From Pusillimonas sp. MFBS29 (GTDB lineage Bacteria > Pseudomonadota > Gammaproteobacteria > Burkholderiales > Burkholderiaceae_B), in NCBI RefSeq assembly GCF_020687695.1, contig NZ_JAJEWL010000007.1:1-64000 (forward strand): a stretch of DNA of 64,000 bases. The letters are read 5' to 3'. Position 1 is the first letter of the stretch. Every line of letters begins with the position of its first letter. Below are positions 1-8,243 of this stretch, piece after piece. The notes under the pieces are model-generated. The model did not search any database, was not told the origin of the DNA, and saw only the letters and a list, made by a program, of their open reading frames with translations. Position numbers and translations under genes: made by a program.

Positions 1-300
1 ATTCAAATGTGCCCGCTCAAAGCAGTCCCGCTTGAATCGCCGTCACATTCGGGTAAACCCTGATGTGTTGGCTGCGAAAGAACAGAACTATAGCATAGCT
101 TTTTTAACCCGTGCAACTGGAAAACCAAGCAAAACCCACTTTTAGCCAGGTTTTTTACGTCAACGAAAAGCAAGCTATTGAAATATAAATGAAATATATT
201 TTTAACCAAATTGAAAATAGTTGGCGCGAGGGGTGTGAGACAGGTAGATCCAAGGGTAATTAGCGCGGGAACGGGCTAACTCGGGCTGGGAACGGGTCGT
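1..300. other. AT-rich non-coding stretch
   Basis: The first 240 bases are AT-rich compared with the rest of the window and hold no ORF with a recognisable protein. The only long ORF here, on the minus strand at 3-209, has no family signature and no ribosome binding site. I see no RNA gene or clear promoter. Confidence 0.4.
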
Positions 301-302
301 TA

Positions 303-336
303 AATCCAAAAGCATTCTTATTGAATGCTTTGGATT
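303..336. repeat. small inverted repeat (hairpin)
   Basis: The sequence AATCCAAAAGCATTC is followed after five bases by its near-complement GAATGCTTTGGATT, giving a 14-15 bp stem with one unpaired base. It sits directly outside the larger inverted repeat that starts at 342. It could be a terminator-like hairpin, but there is no T-run and no gene reads into it. Confidence 0.6.
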
Positions 337-341
337 CTGGC

Positions 342-470
342 GGATACTCGGGTTTCTAAAGGCGCTGGGGTGTGCCGTGCCGGATTACGAGCCGATCGCT
401 GCGGTCCCGGCTGGCTCAAACGGCTCTCCACCCGGCACGGCACACCCCAGCGCTTAGATACTCGAGTACC
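342..470. repeat. long imperfect inverted repeat
   Basis: Arms at 342-383 and 432-470 are inverted copies. The inner 22 bases (362-383 and 432-453) pair perfectly and the outer parts pair with a few gaps. The loop is about 48 bases. No ORF over this region resembles a protein. Such a structure could be a MITE-like element, a structured RNA or the trace of a mobile element; the sequence alone does not decide. Confidence 0.75.
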
Positions 471-680
471 GGGGCGCCTGAATCGTGGGCTGACTCGATC
501 CGTTACGGCTTCGCGTGGGGACGGCGCATCGGCCGCCATGTTTCGGCTTGGCCGGACACTGACGGCCGGCGCCTCGGCTTTTCGATCGCCCTGGCCAGGC
601 AATACTCAAATGGCATTGACTGTAATAGATGCGAACCCTATCCAGACGCATCCCAAAAAACAGCCTTCCACCATTCGATA

Positions 681-925
681 TCTTAAAAAGCGGGGTGTCT
701 CAGGGGCTGTGCAGGCGCCTCGCGCACGCCGATTCAGGGCGGGATGACGAGGATACAAGGTTGCCGCTGCTCGAGCCCGGCGTTTATGAACAGCCAGTGG
801 CTGTTCATTCGGGCGAGTTCGGCAACCGCCTCGTCAGCCCGTCATGAATCGGGCATCCCTGGCGCAGCCAGGGACGTAGCGCGTGAAGCCGGAACGGCCC
901 CTGAGACACCCCTCTTTCTTAAGAA
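681..925. repeat. 245-bp near-palindrome
   Basis: The whole segment folds on itself around a centre near 797. The outer arms share a perfect 16-bp block, GGGGTGTCTCAGGGGC (692-707) against its complement (897-912). Inside these, TGACGAGG, GGTTGCC and GAACAGCCA each meet their complements in order. The right arm also holds a nested hairpin (about 856-874) that the left arm lacks. Short ORFs inside are by-products of the symmetry. It may be a MITE or a repeat family member. Confidence 0.75.
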
Positions 926-927
926 AC

Positions 928-1030
928 CGAAAAGGCTGTAAAAACGAAAAGGCTGTAAAAACGAAAAGGCTGTAAAAAAAGCAGAAAACGAAAGGGCTGC
1001 AATCAAGCAGCCGAAAAGGCTGTAAATAAC
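928..1030. repeat. 17-bp tandem repeat array
   Basis: The unit CGAAAAGGCTGTAAAAA occurs three times head to tail at 928-944, 945-961 and 962-978. Degenerate copies follow at about 989 and 1012-1028. The array starts a few bases after the large palindrome. No gene is present between here and the end of the Lrp gene at 1115; the stretch 1040-1110 is AT-rich with short inverted pieces (AGAGCAG and CTGCTCT). Confidence 0.85.
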
Positions 1031-1114
1031 AAAGCCGAATAGAGCAGAGAACTAGATATATAGAGAGACGGATAGACCATCTACTGCTCTACTACTATAT
1101 ATACAGCACATAGC

Positions 1115-1591
1115 CTATATAGACAGCTCTGTAGTTTCCTTTATACGCTGCAAAGTAAAACTGGACCTCATATCGATAACAGCCGGATGCTGCATCAATG
1201 TATCCATGGCAAAACGGGAGAACTGACTCAGATCCTCGACCTGCACACGCAAAAGATAATCCATATCACCCGACATCGCGTAGCACTCCACCACCTCGGG
1301 CCAATCCTGCACGTCACGTGCGAAATCCGATACCGGCGAATGACTGGCACGAAACACCTTGTTCAACCTGACTGTTATATAGGCCAGCAACTTCAGACCC
1401 ACCTTGTCCGGGTTCACCAGCGCAACATAACGCTCTATATAGCCTTCGTCCTCCAGACGCCTGACCCGGCGCAGGCATGGGCTGGGCGACAGCGACACCC
1501 GATCGGCCAACTCCTGATTGCTCAGGCGTCCGTCACGCTGCAATTCCATCAGTATTTGCCTATCTGTCCTGTCCAGCTGATTTTGTGACAT
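1115..1591 (-). CDS. Lrp/AsnC family transcriptional regulator
   Basis: A 158-residue protein of the usual Lrp/AsnC length. Residues 1-60 form the winged helix-turn-helix (DRTDRQILMELQRDGR, then LSNQELADRVSLSPSPCLRR). Residues 65-150 form the RAM ligand-binding domain, with the typical VVECYAMSGDMDYLLRV stretch. Such proteins bind DNA as dimers or octamers and respond to amino acids or related acids. The gene is divergent from hppD, which suggests it controls tyrosine or phenylalanine breakdown and its own expression; that link is inferred from position. A 17-bp palindrome lies 24 bp upstream of its start. Confidence 0.93.
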   Translation of the reverse strand: MSQNQLDRTDRQILMELQRDGRLSNQELADRVSLSPSPCLRRVRRLEDEGYIERYVALVNPDKVGLKLLAYITVRLNKVFRASHSPVSDFARDVQDWPEVVECYAMSGDMDYLLRVQVEDLSQFSRFAMDTLMQHPAVIDMRSSFTLQRIKETTELSI

Positions 1592-1615
1592 TTAACGCTC
1601 CATATTCTTTATATG

Positions 1616-1632
1616 AAGCAATTAAATTGCTT
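1616..1632. promoter_or_regulatory. palindrome in the lrp-hppD divergent region, candidate operator
   Basis: AAGCAATT-A-AATTGCTT has perfect 8-bp arms around a single central base. It lies between the divergent Lrp-type regulator and hppD, 24 bp from the regulator's start codon. The AT-rich palindromic form fits an Lrp-family site. Binding is inferred. Confidence 0.5.
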
Positions 1633-1788
1633 TAGATCAAGTTTAGCAAGTGCATTTCGCAATCACCTGCCCTGAATATTTGCTTAGAATTTTGGTTTGT
1701 CGCAACCTGTGTCAGGGCAGATAGCGGATTGCCGCTACCGCCACGTACACGCTTTGACGCACAGCAATCACATTAATGGAGACCCACC

Positions 1789-2901
1789 ATGCACAACCCT
1801 AATGCCACCTGGGACAATCCCATGGGCACCGCCGGCTTTGAGTTCATCGAATACACAGCCCCCGATCCCGTTGCCCTGGGCAAAGTGTTCGAAACACTGG
1901 GGTTCAAGGCGATCGCACGCCATCGCAACAAGAACGTCACGCTTTATCGCCAGGGCGGCATCAACTTCCTGATCAATGCCGAGCCCGACTCATTCGCCCA
2001 GCGATTCGCACGTCTGCACGGCCCATCCATCTGTGCCATTGCCTTTCGCGTCGACGACGCTGCAAAAGCCTATAAGCGGGCGCTGGAACTGGGCGCCTGG
2101 GGTTTTGACTCAGGCAGCGGCCCCATGGAGCTGAACATTCCAGCCATCAAGGGTATAGGCGATTCGCTGATTTACCTGGTTGATCGTTGGCAAGGCAAGA
2201 ACGGCCATGGTGGTATTGGCGATATCAGCATTTACGACGTAGATTTCGAACCCATACACACCGAGACGGCCGAAGCCGATCGTAACCACGCGGGCGCTGG
2301 TCTGATGCTGGTCGATCACCTGACGCATAACGTACACAAGGGCCGGATGGACGAATGGGCCGAATTCTACGAGCGTCTGTTCAACTTCCGCGAGATCCGC
2401 TATTTCGATATTGAAGGCAAGGTTACCGGCGTGAAATCCAAGGCGATGACCTCGCCCTGCGGAAACATTCGCATCCCCATCAACGAAGAAGGCACCGAGG
2501 CAAAAGGCCAGATACAAGAGTACCTGGATCTTTACCGCGGCGAAGGCATTCAGCATATCGCCCTGGCGACCAACGATATCTACACAACGGTCGAGCAGCT
2601 GCGCGCCGGCGGCCTTAAGTTTCTGGATACGCCCTCCACTTATTATGAGCTGCTGGACCGTCGTCTCCCCAATCACGGTGAAGACACTGTCCGCCTGGAG
2701 GCAAACCGGATATTGCTTGATGGCGCCGCAGAAGGCGGACTGCTATTGCAGATTTTCACCGAAAATCAGATTGGACCGATCTTCTTCGAGATCATTCAAC
2801 GCAAGGGCAATGACGGGTTTGGTGAAGGGAACTTCAAGGCCTTGTTCGAATCGATAGAACTGGATCAAATGCGCCGTGGCGTTTTGAAAACAACTGAGTA
2901 G
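1789..2901 (+). CDS. hppD: 4-hydroxyphenylpyruvate dioxygenase
   Basis: This non-heme Fe(II) enzyme converts 4-hydroxyphenylpyruvate to homogentisate in tyrosine degradation. The 370-residue protein has two vicinal-oxygen-chelate domains: an N-terminal one (about 12-150) and a C-terminal catalytic one (about 170-345). The three iron ligands are visible: H177 in VDHLTHN, H256 in IQHIALAT and E334 in FFEIIQRKG. The C-terminal signature [14 protein letters not shown] is present. The start ATG is preceded by TGGAGA. No homogentisate dioxygenase gene is in the window. The divergent Lrp-type gene is a likely regulator. Confidence 0.97.
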   Translation: MHNPNATWDNPMGTAGFEFIEYTAPDPVALGKVFETLGFKAIARHRNKNVTLYRQGGINFLINAEPDSFAQRFARLHGPSICAIAFRVDDAAKAYKRALELGAWGFDSGSGPMELNIPAIKGIGDSLIYLVDRWQGKNGHGGIGDISIYDVDFEPIHTETAEADRNHAGAGLMLVDHLTHNVHKGRMDEWAEFYERLFNFREIRYFDIEGKVTGVKSKAMTSPCGNIRIPINEEGTEAKGQIQEYLDLYRGEGIQHIALATNDIYTTVEQLRAGGLKFLDTPSTYYELLDRRLPNHGEDTVRLEANRILLDGAAEGGLLLQIFTENQIGPIFFEIIQRKGNDGFGEGNFKALFESIELDQMRRGVLKTTE

Positions 2902-2994
2902 ATCGGATAAGGCAGGCCACTGTCCTATTCCCGGCAAACCTATACAATTCTTTGGTTGAGTTTCTACGTTTCGTTTATTAACCAAGGACAAAAA

Positions 2995-3960
2995 ATGCGG
3001 GCCTATGCACTTGCGCTGCTGCAGCGCTGCTGGCGGATGTTCGTTGCCGTCACCAAACTGATGCTGCCGGTTATGGTGGTCGTACAAATAGGCCAGCAGC
3101 TGGGACTGGTGGACCGGGTCGGCGAACTGATTGCACCGGCCATGGCTCTGCTGAACCTGCCGCCGGAAGCCGGTATCGTCTGGGCTGCCACGGTGTTCAC
3201 AGGCATCTATGGCGGCATCGCATCGCTTGCAGGCCTGGCTGCATCCATCGAGATGAATGCAGCGCAAGTCAGCACACTGGGCGCCATGATGCTGTTCGCG
3301 CATGCCATTCCGGTTGAACAGGCCATCGTGCGCCGTGCCGGGGCCTCTTTCAATACCACGGCAGCACTGCGCCTGGGCACCGCCATCCTGTACGGCACCG
3401 CCGTATCCTGGTTCTGTCATCTGACTGGCACATTGAGCCAGCCCATGTCGTTTGAATGGCTGGGCGGTTCGTCCGTTATGTCGGGCACGGAAGGCTCGGG
3501 CTGGATGGCATGGGCACAATCAACGGCATTCTCCCTGGCCCTGACGTTTGCCGTGATCGTGGTTCTCGTCCTGTTGCTGGATATTCTCGACAAGCTGGGC
3601 ATTACCCGCCGCATCACGACGGCCATGCTGCCGCTGCTGAAACTGTCGGGGCTGGACGCAAGGGTCGCGCCCGTGACTACTGTAGGAGTGCTGATGGGCC
3701 TGACTTACGGCGGCGCGCTCATCATCGAAGAAGCAAAAAAACAGAATTTTTCACGCAGGACCCGTTTCCTTGCGCTGTCGTGGATGTCGCTCTCACACGG
3801 CCTGATCGAAGATACCTTGCTGATAGTAGCCTTGGGTGCCGATATCTGGGTGGTATTGGTCGGCCGTGTACTGGTGACCCTGGTGATTATTGCGCTGCTG
3901 GCCCGGCTTACCAGGCCGGGCAGCAAGATTCGACGCGAAGCTCAACTGGCCAGCAACTGA
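2995..3960 (+). CDS. nucleoside recognition (Gate) domain membrane protein
   Basis: A 321-residue integral membrane protein with about eight hydrophobic segments. Sequences such as FTGIYGGIASLAGLA and LTYGGALIIEEAKK fit the Gate/nucleoside-recognition family (YjiG/SpmA-like). The transported substrate is unknown for most members. An in-frame start exists at 2956, but the ATG at 2995 has AAGGA at a good distance and avoids an odd polar leader. It ends inside msrA, convergent, with a 19-bp overlap (3942-3960). The function assignment stays at family level. Confidence 0.8.
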   Translation: MRAYALALLQRCWRMFVAVTKLMLPVMVVVQIGQQLGLVDRVGELIAPAMALLNLPPEAGIVWAATVFTGIYGGIASLAGLAASIEMNAAQVSTLGAMMLFAHAIPVEQAIVRRAGASFNTTAALRLGTAILYGTAVSWFCHLTGTLSQPMSFEWLGGSSVMSGTEGSGWMAWAQSTAFSLALTFAVIVVLVLLLDILDKLGITRRITTAMLPLLKLSGLDARVAPVTTVGVLMGLTYGGALIIEEAKKQNFSRRTRFLALSWMSLSHGLIEDTLLIVALGADIWVVLVGRVLVTLVIIALLARLTRPGSKIRREAQLASN

Positions 3961-4469
3961 GCATAACGCTTTCTGAACTTGGCCAGCTTGGGGGAAATAA
4001 CCACCTGACAGTAGCCTTGCCCGGGGTTACGGGCATAGTAATTATGATGGTAACTTTCAGCAGGCCAGAAAGTTTGAGCCGGAAGAAGCCGGGTTACCAC
4101 CGGCACACCAATTTCGGTTTGCACTTGCTCAATCATGTGCTGTGCGATTTCCCGCTGCGACTCTGACTGAAAGAAAATCGCCGATGCATATTGCGGCCCT
4201 ATATCGCCGCCTTGCCGGTCCAGTGTGGTTGGATCATGGGTGGCAAAGAACACCTGCAGCAGCGTTTCGAAAGTGATGATATCGGGGTCGAACACCAGCC
4301 GTACAACTTCAATGTGCCCTGTAGCCTTGCCGCACACCTGCTCGTAGGTAGGTTGTTCGACGTGGCCGCCGCTATAGCCAGGCGCAACACTGATGACACC
4401 CCGCAACGAAAGAAACACCGACTCGGTGCACCAGAAGCACCCACCTCCAAAGACTGCCGTTTCCGTCAT
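3942..4469 (-). CDS. msrA: peptide-methionine (S)-S-oxide reductase
   Basis: Reduces methionine S-sulfoxide in proteins using thioredoxin-derived electrons. The 175-residue protein opens with the catalytic motif GCFWC (nucleophile C11, second Cys C14). The other family blocks are present: GYSGGHVEQPTYEQVCGKATGHIEVV and the C-terminal GYC (C154), a likely resolving Cys. There is no signal peptide, so it is probably cytoplasmic. It starts 2 bp after the cytochrome c stop codon and is likely co-transcribed with it. Its 3' end overlaps the convergent Gate-protein gene. Confidence 0.97.
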   Translation of the reverse strand: MTETAVFGGGCFWCTESVFLSLRGVISVAPGYSGGHVEQPTYEQVCGKATGHIEVVRLVFDPDIITFETLLQVFFATHDPTTLDRQGGDIGPQYASAIFFQSESQREIAQHMIEQVQTEIGVPVVTRLLPAQTFWPAESYHHNYYARNPGQGYCQVVISPKLAKFRKRYAQLLAS

Positions 4470-4471
4470 GA

Positions 4472-4828
4472 CTATTCCTTGGTTTGAGTTTCAGGCCCTG
4501 TTTCGGCCAATGAAAGTATCCATGCTGCCAGCAGTTGTGCTTCAGCCTCGTTAACCTGCGGCTGTGCCGGCATAGGTACAGGCCCCCACCGCCCCCGGCC
4601 ACCATTACGTATGGCCTGGGCAAGGTAATTCCGGGCACCTTCCTGGCCACCGGCAAAGCGTTCGGCGATTACAGTCATGGCCGGGCCCACCACTTTTTTA
4701 TCTACCTGGTGACAAGACAGGCAATTCTTGGCCCTGGCCAGATCGACACCCACCATTTGCGCATTAGCGAGCGGCACCAGGCATACGCCCAGCAAACCTA
4801 ACAACACTGACATACTTCTAGCAACCAT
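4472..4828 (-). CDS. periplasmic class I c-type cytochrome
   Basis: A 118-residue monoheme cytochrome. A signal peptide (about 1-23, ending ANA) is followed by the heme-binding CLSCH (C36, C39, H40). The likely axial Met is M86 in GPVPMPAQ, preceded by GGRGRWG, a pattern found in cytochrome c551/c5-like proteins. It is expected in the periplasm as a small electron carrier. The gene is directly upstream of msrA on the same strand, which may reflect a shared role in respiration or oxidant defence; that is inference. The partner oxidase is not known. Confidence 0.88.
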   Translation of the reverse strand: MVARSMSVLLGLLGVCLVPLANAQMVGVDLARAKNCLSCHQVDKKVVGPAMTVIAERFAGGQEGARNYLAQAIRNGGRGRWGPVPMPAQPQVNEAEAQLLAAWILSLAETGPETQTKE

Positions 4829-4929
4829 GGACTACACCTGAATATCGTAGTTGAAAACCGGTATGTGCACTGCACCTCCGGTGAGTTATCGCGGTATTAT
4901 CGGCGATATTCAATCAGGACACACCTTAC

Positions 4930-5715
4930 ATGCTTCAGTATCCCCAGATCGACCCCGTCGCATTGCAGATCGGGCCTGTTTCCATCCACTGGTACGGGCT
5001 CATGTACCTTCTCGGATTTGCGCAGGTATGGCTGCTGGGCCGCTGGCGCATCAAGCAAGGTAAAACGGACCTGTCTTTGCGCGATCTGGAAGACCTGATT
5101 TTCTATTGCGTAATGGGCGTTGTAGTGGGTGGCCGACTGGGTTATGCGTTGTTCTACAAACCATCGGAATACCTGGCCAACCCCCTGGAAATATTCTTTC
5201 TGTGGCAAGGCGGCATGTCGTTTCATGGCGGTTTGATCGGCGTTATCGTGGTCCTGCTTCTGTTCGCCCGCAAGCATCAAAAAAGCTTGCTCGAAGTGGG
5301 CGACTTCATTGCACCGCTCATCCCCCTGGGTCTGGCTGCTGGCCGGCTGGGTAACTTCATCAATGGCGAACTGTGGGGCCGCCCAAGCGATCTGCCGTGG
5401 GCCATGGTCTTTCCGCAAAGCGGCGATGGCCTGGCCAGACACCCCTCGCAGTTGTACGAAATGGGGCTTGAAGGCTTTGTGCTGTTTGCAGTCGTGTGGT
5501 GGTTTGCGCGCAAGCCTCGCGCTACCGGCCAGGTCAGCGCACTGTTCCTGATGGGCTACGGCACCTTCCGCTTCCTTGTGGAATTCACCCGTGAACCCGA
5601 CCAATACCTGGGCTTGCTGACCGCCGGCCTGAGCATGGGTCAGTTGCTTTCACTGCCCATGATCCTGATTGGTGCGATTATTTTTGTTGTTGCTGGAAAA
5701 AAATCGACCCACTGA
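4930..5715 (+). CDS. lgt: prolipoprotein diacylglyceryl transferase
   Basis: Transfers diacylglycerol from phosphatidylglycerol to the lipobox cysteine of prelipoproteins in the inner membrane. The 261-residue protein has about seven membrane segments. Key residues align with E. coli Lgt at a constant offset of four: H99 in [10 protein letters not shown]139 and E147 in [13 protein letters not shown]. The RHPSQLYE signature follows at 170-177. Its substrates in this window would include Pal and the glycine-zipper lipoprotein. The 3' end overlaps the convergent SIMPL gene by 38 bp. Confidence 0.97.
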   Translation: MLQYPQIDPVALQIGPVSIHWYGLMYLLGFAQVWLLGRWRIKQGKTDLSLRDLEDLIFYCVMGVVVGGRLGYALFYKPSEYLANPLEIFFLWQGGMSFHGGLIGVIVVLLLFARKHQKSLLEVGDFIAPLIPLGLAAGRLGNFINGELWGRPSDLPWAMVFPQSGDGLARHPSQLYEMGLEGFVLFAVVWWFARKPRATGQVSALFLMGYGTFRFLVEFTREPDQYLGLLTAGLSMGQLLSLPMILIGAIIFVVAGKKSTH

Positions 5716-6433
5716 TCGCCACGCTGACCATTTCCGTGCCGCCTTCCAGTGGCACGGAAGCCTTGTCGGCAGCCATGGCCATCATTCGCGGTGCCGATTC
5801 ATAGCGTGCACCGGATCCACCCAGGTTGATTTCCTTGATGCTGTAGCTGGCAAAACCAAAGGCCTGCGTAAGCGCCTGCGCACGGTCACGGAACGCCTTC
5901 ACCGCTTCTTCGAGCAGTGCAGCTTCCTTTTCAGCGCGGGCTTGCGGCGACACGAAAAAACGCAGGTTGTCTATGGGCATACGGTCGCTCAAGCTGGATG
6001 CAAGCTCGGATGCGGCGGGTAAATCTGTCGACTCCAGCAGTATCTCGGCACGGCCACGCCAGTTCGTGATCTTCCCGTCTTTGTTGTTCATGGGCCAGAT
6101 ACGGTAGTTACCGCTACTGATCTTGATGGCGGTTTTGCCTTGCGCCCCCGCCTTGGCCTGCTTCATCGTGTCTTCCAGTACTTTCGTCAGCGCATCTGCG
6201 ACGGCCGTTTGCGTTGCATCGCTAAGTTCGGCCGCCAGCGTTATCTTCACGGTGTCTTGTGCAATTTCCGCATTGGCTTCAGCCTGCAACTGGGCTTGCG
6301 GCCACTTCTGGTGCACATGATGGTGCCCTGCGCGCTCGGGCGGCTGCGCCACGGCAGGCAGCGCGGCAACACCGGCACTCAGACCTAAAGCCATTGCTAA
6401 CAGGCAATTACGTTTCTGCTTGGAAAGATACAT
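5678..6433 (-). CDS. SIMPL (DUF541) domain periplasmic protein
   Basis: A 251-residue exported protein. A signal peptide (about 1-29, ending AVAQ) is followed by a His-rich spot (HHHVHQ) and then the SIMPL domain through to the C-terminus. The domain is recognised by [20 protein letters not shown], the NYRIWPMN block and a closing [11 protein letters not shown]. Members such as E. coli YggE are linked to oxidative stress and outer-membrane phenotypes, but their biochemical role is not settled. The gene overlaps lgt convergently and lies downstream of the 6S RNA terminator. Confidence 0.85.
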   Translation of the reverse strand: MYLSKQKRNCLLAMALGLSAGVAALPAVAQPPERAGHHHVHQKWPQAQLQAEANAEIAQDTVKITLAAELSDATQTAVADALTKVLEDTMKQAKAGAQGKTAIKISSGNYRIWPMNNKDGKITNWRGRAEILLESTDLPAASELASSLSDRMPIDNLRFFVSPQARAEKEAALLEEAVKAFRDRAQALTQAFGFASYSIKEINLGGSGARYESAPRMMAMAADKASVPLEGGTEMVSVAISGSIFFQQQQK

Positions 6434-6452
6434 ATTGACGCCCCATAAAGGA

Positions 6453-6476
6453 AAAGCTCGTCCGGAGACGAGCTTT
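6453..6476 (-). terminator. rho-independent terminator after 6S RNA
   Basis: AAAGCTCGTC and GACGAGCTTT form a perfect 10-bp stem with a four-base loop, followed on the minus strand by TCCTTT. It lies a few bases downstream of the 6S RNA and upstream of the SIMPL gene's start. Confidence 0.75.
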
Positions 6477-6482
6477 GGAAAA

Positions 6483-6658
6483 TGGCCCCGCCTGTGCCGT
6501 CAAGGCCGGCATCCTGGAACCGGAGGTCCAAGGTGGTCGCCTTCAGTCAAGCTTCGGGTTCTTCGAGAGAAGATCGCTCCTACTTGTCAATCGAGCAACC
6601 TGATGCCAAAAGCATTGGTTCAAGGAATGTATGGCCATGTCTCGAACACTGCAGGGTT
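6483..6658 (-). ncRNA. ssrS: 6S RNA
   Basis: 6S RNA mimics an open promoter and sequesters the sigma-70 RNA polymerase. The call rests on position and fold. It lies just downstream of zapA on the same strand, the conserved ssrS location in proteobacteria. It is about 175 nt long, and its two ends pair along an interrupted rod. CCCTGC near the 5' end meets GCGGGG near the 3' end, then GTG/CAC and GGCC/GGCC, then CATTCCTTGAACC/GGTTCCAGGATG. A large central bubble lies between these halves. Ends are approximate, and no promoter was assigned. Confidence 0.78.
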
Positions 6659-6703
6659 TAGCTATTTGAACACACATGCCGTGTATTCGGAAATCAAAAA
6701 TCT

Positions 6704-7024
6704 TTAACTTTGTTCCTGAACGACCGGAACGACGACTTGATCGAGCAGCGCGTTCATGTCGTCCATCCTGCGCTTGAAATCACCCACGGCAACATTGCCT
6801 AGCGGCCCGTCAGGTGCGCGCATGGATAGCAGTTCTCCGGCAATCTGTATGGCTGCCATAACAGCTATGCGCTCGTTACTTGAAACCTTGCCTGACCCCT
6901 TGACGCCCAGCATGCGCTGATCGACGTGGCGGACCGCCGCCAGCAAGGTTTCCTTTTCGGCGGGCTGGCATGCCAGTGAATAATCGCGCCCCAAGATAGA
7001 TACGTCTACGCGTTCCATAGCCAT
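6704..7024 (-). CDS. zapA: cell division protein ZapA
   Basis: ZapA binds FtsZ at the Z-ring and promotes bundling of protofilaments. The 106-residue protein has the N-terminal beta-rich head (VDVSILGRDYSLACQPAEKETLLAAVRHVD) and a helical tail typical of the family, near the usual ~105 residues. Start choice is between M1 and M3 (MERVDVS), two codons apart. Its ATG directly follows the TAA of the upstream coiled-coil gene (TAAATG), so the two are co-transcribed. The 6S RNA gene follows. Confidence 0.95.
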   Translation of the reverse strand: MAMERVDVSILGRDYSLACQPAEKETLLAAVRHVDQRMLGVKGSGKVSSNERIAVMAAIQIAGELLSMRAPDGPLGNVAVGDFKRRMDDMNALLDQVVVPVVQEQS

Positions 7025-7429
7025 TTACTCCTGAGGCGCGCCAGGCAGGCGCACCAAAATTGAATCGATCTGTTCCCTGGCCTTGTCGGCCACCAGACGC
7101 AGATGAGAAGTGTCGGCCTGGCTGGCAGCAAGCCGCTGCCGGTATGCTTCGGATTCGGCCTTGCATTGAGCGAGCTCGGTCTGCTGACGGGATTGCTCGG
7201 CCTGGGCTTCGGCCTGCAGCGCCTTAAGCTGTGTATCGTGCGTGCTCATGCTTGCAGACAAGTCGGAATACTCAGCTTCGCGGCGCTGAAGCTGCTCGCG
7301 CATGGCATCGCGCTCTTGTTCGAGACTTTTCACGCGTGCTTGCATGGCAGCGCGTTCGTTCTGCAGTTGGCGGGTGAACTGCACCAGTTGCCCGATACGG
7401 GCGGCGAGAGAATCAAGATCTTGCAACAT
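7025..7429 (-). CDS. coiled-coil protein upstream of zapA (TIGR02449/ZapB-like)
   Basis: A 134-residue hydrophilic protein that is almost entirely predicted coiled coil (about 8-125), rich in Gln, Glu, Arg and Ala. It has no membrane segment. Small coiled-coil proteins directly upstream of zapA are common in beta- and gammaproteobacteria and are grouped as TIGR02449 or called ZapB-like. A role with ZapA at the division ring is inferred from the coupled genes, not shown by motif. The coiled coil could also make homology searches misleading. Confidence 0.75.
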   Translation of the reverse strand: MLQDLDSLAARIGQLVQFTRQLQNERAAMQARVKSLEQERDAMREQLQRREAEYSDLSASMSTHDTQLKALQAEAQAEQSRQQTELAQCKAESEAYRQRLAASQADTSHLRLVADKAREQIDSILVRLPGAPQE

Positions 7430-7768
7430 GGGCGTTATCGTAAACCATCGCGACAGAAAGTGAATAGGAAAAATTTAACCGCCATCATAACCTTTCATGG
7501 CTCTTTCCAAATCCTTTCAACCTTCTTTCAAACTGAGCCGAGTAGCTGGTCCAGTCGGCTCACATTATGAAAAAATTATGAATATTGGGGGTAAACCCTA
7601 AATAACTGAGGGCAAACCGGGGTTTTCAGGGTTCCGACCGTCTATTACCATGCCTCACCTTTCGGTATTTACTGACCGTCTTTGCATCATCGGCGCCCGC
7701 GCCATCCCCAGGGATGACTGGAACGCTTTTAACATTTGTTTTACTGCTGTCAGGGAGATTAGTTCAAC
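7430..7768. other. intergenic region between zapA operon and tctB
   Basis: The 339 bases between two divergent operons must hold both promoters. I see no gene. Around 7595-7636 there is an imperfect inverted arrangement (AACCCT ... AGGGTT with AAACCGGGGTTT between). A TctD site might lie here, because the TctDE pair is nearby, but no clear repeat pair stands out. The tctB start has AGGGAGA about 11 bases upstream. Confidence 0.4.
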
Positions 7769-8230
7769 ATGCAGCTCAGAAATAAAGAGGACTTCTGGTC
7801 CGGAATCATGTTCCTTGCCATAGGCACGGGATTCGCCCTAGGGGCCACCAGCTATTCAATGGGCACCGCTGCCCGAATGGGCCCGGGCTATTTCCCTTTC
7901 TGGCTGGGCGTATTGCTGGCCCTGTTGGGTGCAATCGTTGCCCTGGGCGCCCTGTCACCCAAAGCAGAAGAAACGGAAATCGGAAAATTCGACTGGAAGA
8001 TCGCTGCCATCGTCGTCGGTTCCGTCGCCCTTGCCGGCGTCCTGCTAAGCTCTCTGGGCATCTACTTGACCGTGTTCCTGCTGGTCGTAGGCAGCAGCTT
8101 CGCCAGTCACGAGTTCAGCTGGACAGTCTCCATTATTACCGGCTTGTTTTTGGTTTTGTTTGTATGGCTTGCGTTTATCAAGGGATTAGGACTGATCTTC
8201 CCCTTGTGGCCCAGCTTTCTAGGCATGTAA
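7769..8230 (+). CDS. tctB: tripartite tricarboxylate transporter small membrane subunit TctB
   Basis: TctB is the small membrane subunit of TTT secondary transporters, which import carboxylates delivered by a periplasmic TctC protein. The 153-residue protein has four hydrophobic segments and the family hallmark GTAARMGPGYFPFWLGVLLALLG near residues 30-55. It is followed after 13 bp by tctA, which has its own AAGGAG. No tctC is adjacent, so the binding protein must be encoded elsewhere. The substrate cannot be read from the sequence. Confidence 0.93.
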   Translation: MQLRNKEDFWSGIMFLAIGTGFALGATSYSMGTAARMGPGYFPFWLGVLLALLGAIVALGALSPKAEETEIGKFDWKIAAIVVGSVALAGVLLSSLGIYLTVFLLVVGSSFASHEFSWTVSIITGLFLVLFVWLAFIKGLGLIFPLWPSFLGM

Positions 8231-8243
8231 GGAGAGCCGGAAC

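Noticed and set aside
3-209. 68-residue minus-strand ORF near the left edge
   Set aside because: No domain, no ribosome binding site, atypical composition; it lies in an AT-rich non-coding stretch.
325-747. 140-residue plus-strand ORF in the palindrome region
   Set aside because: It crosses the inverted repeats, has no ribosome binding site and no protein family; the palindromic arms produce it on both strands.
1039-1090. possible terminator for an upstream plus-strand gene
   Set aside because: The short inverted pieces (AGAGCAG and CTGCTCT) are widely separated and no gene precedes them.
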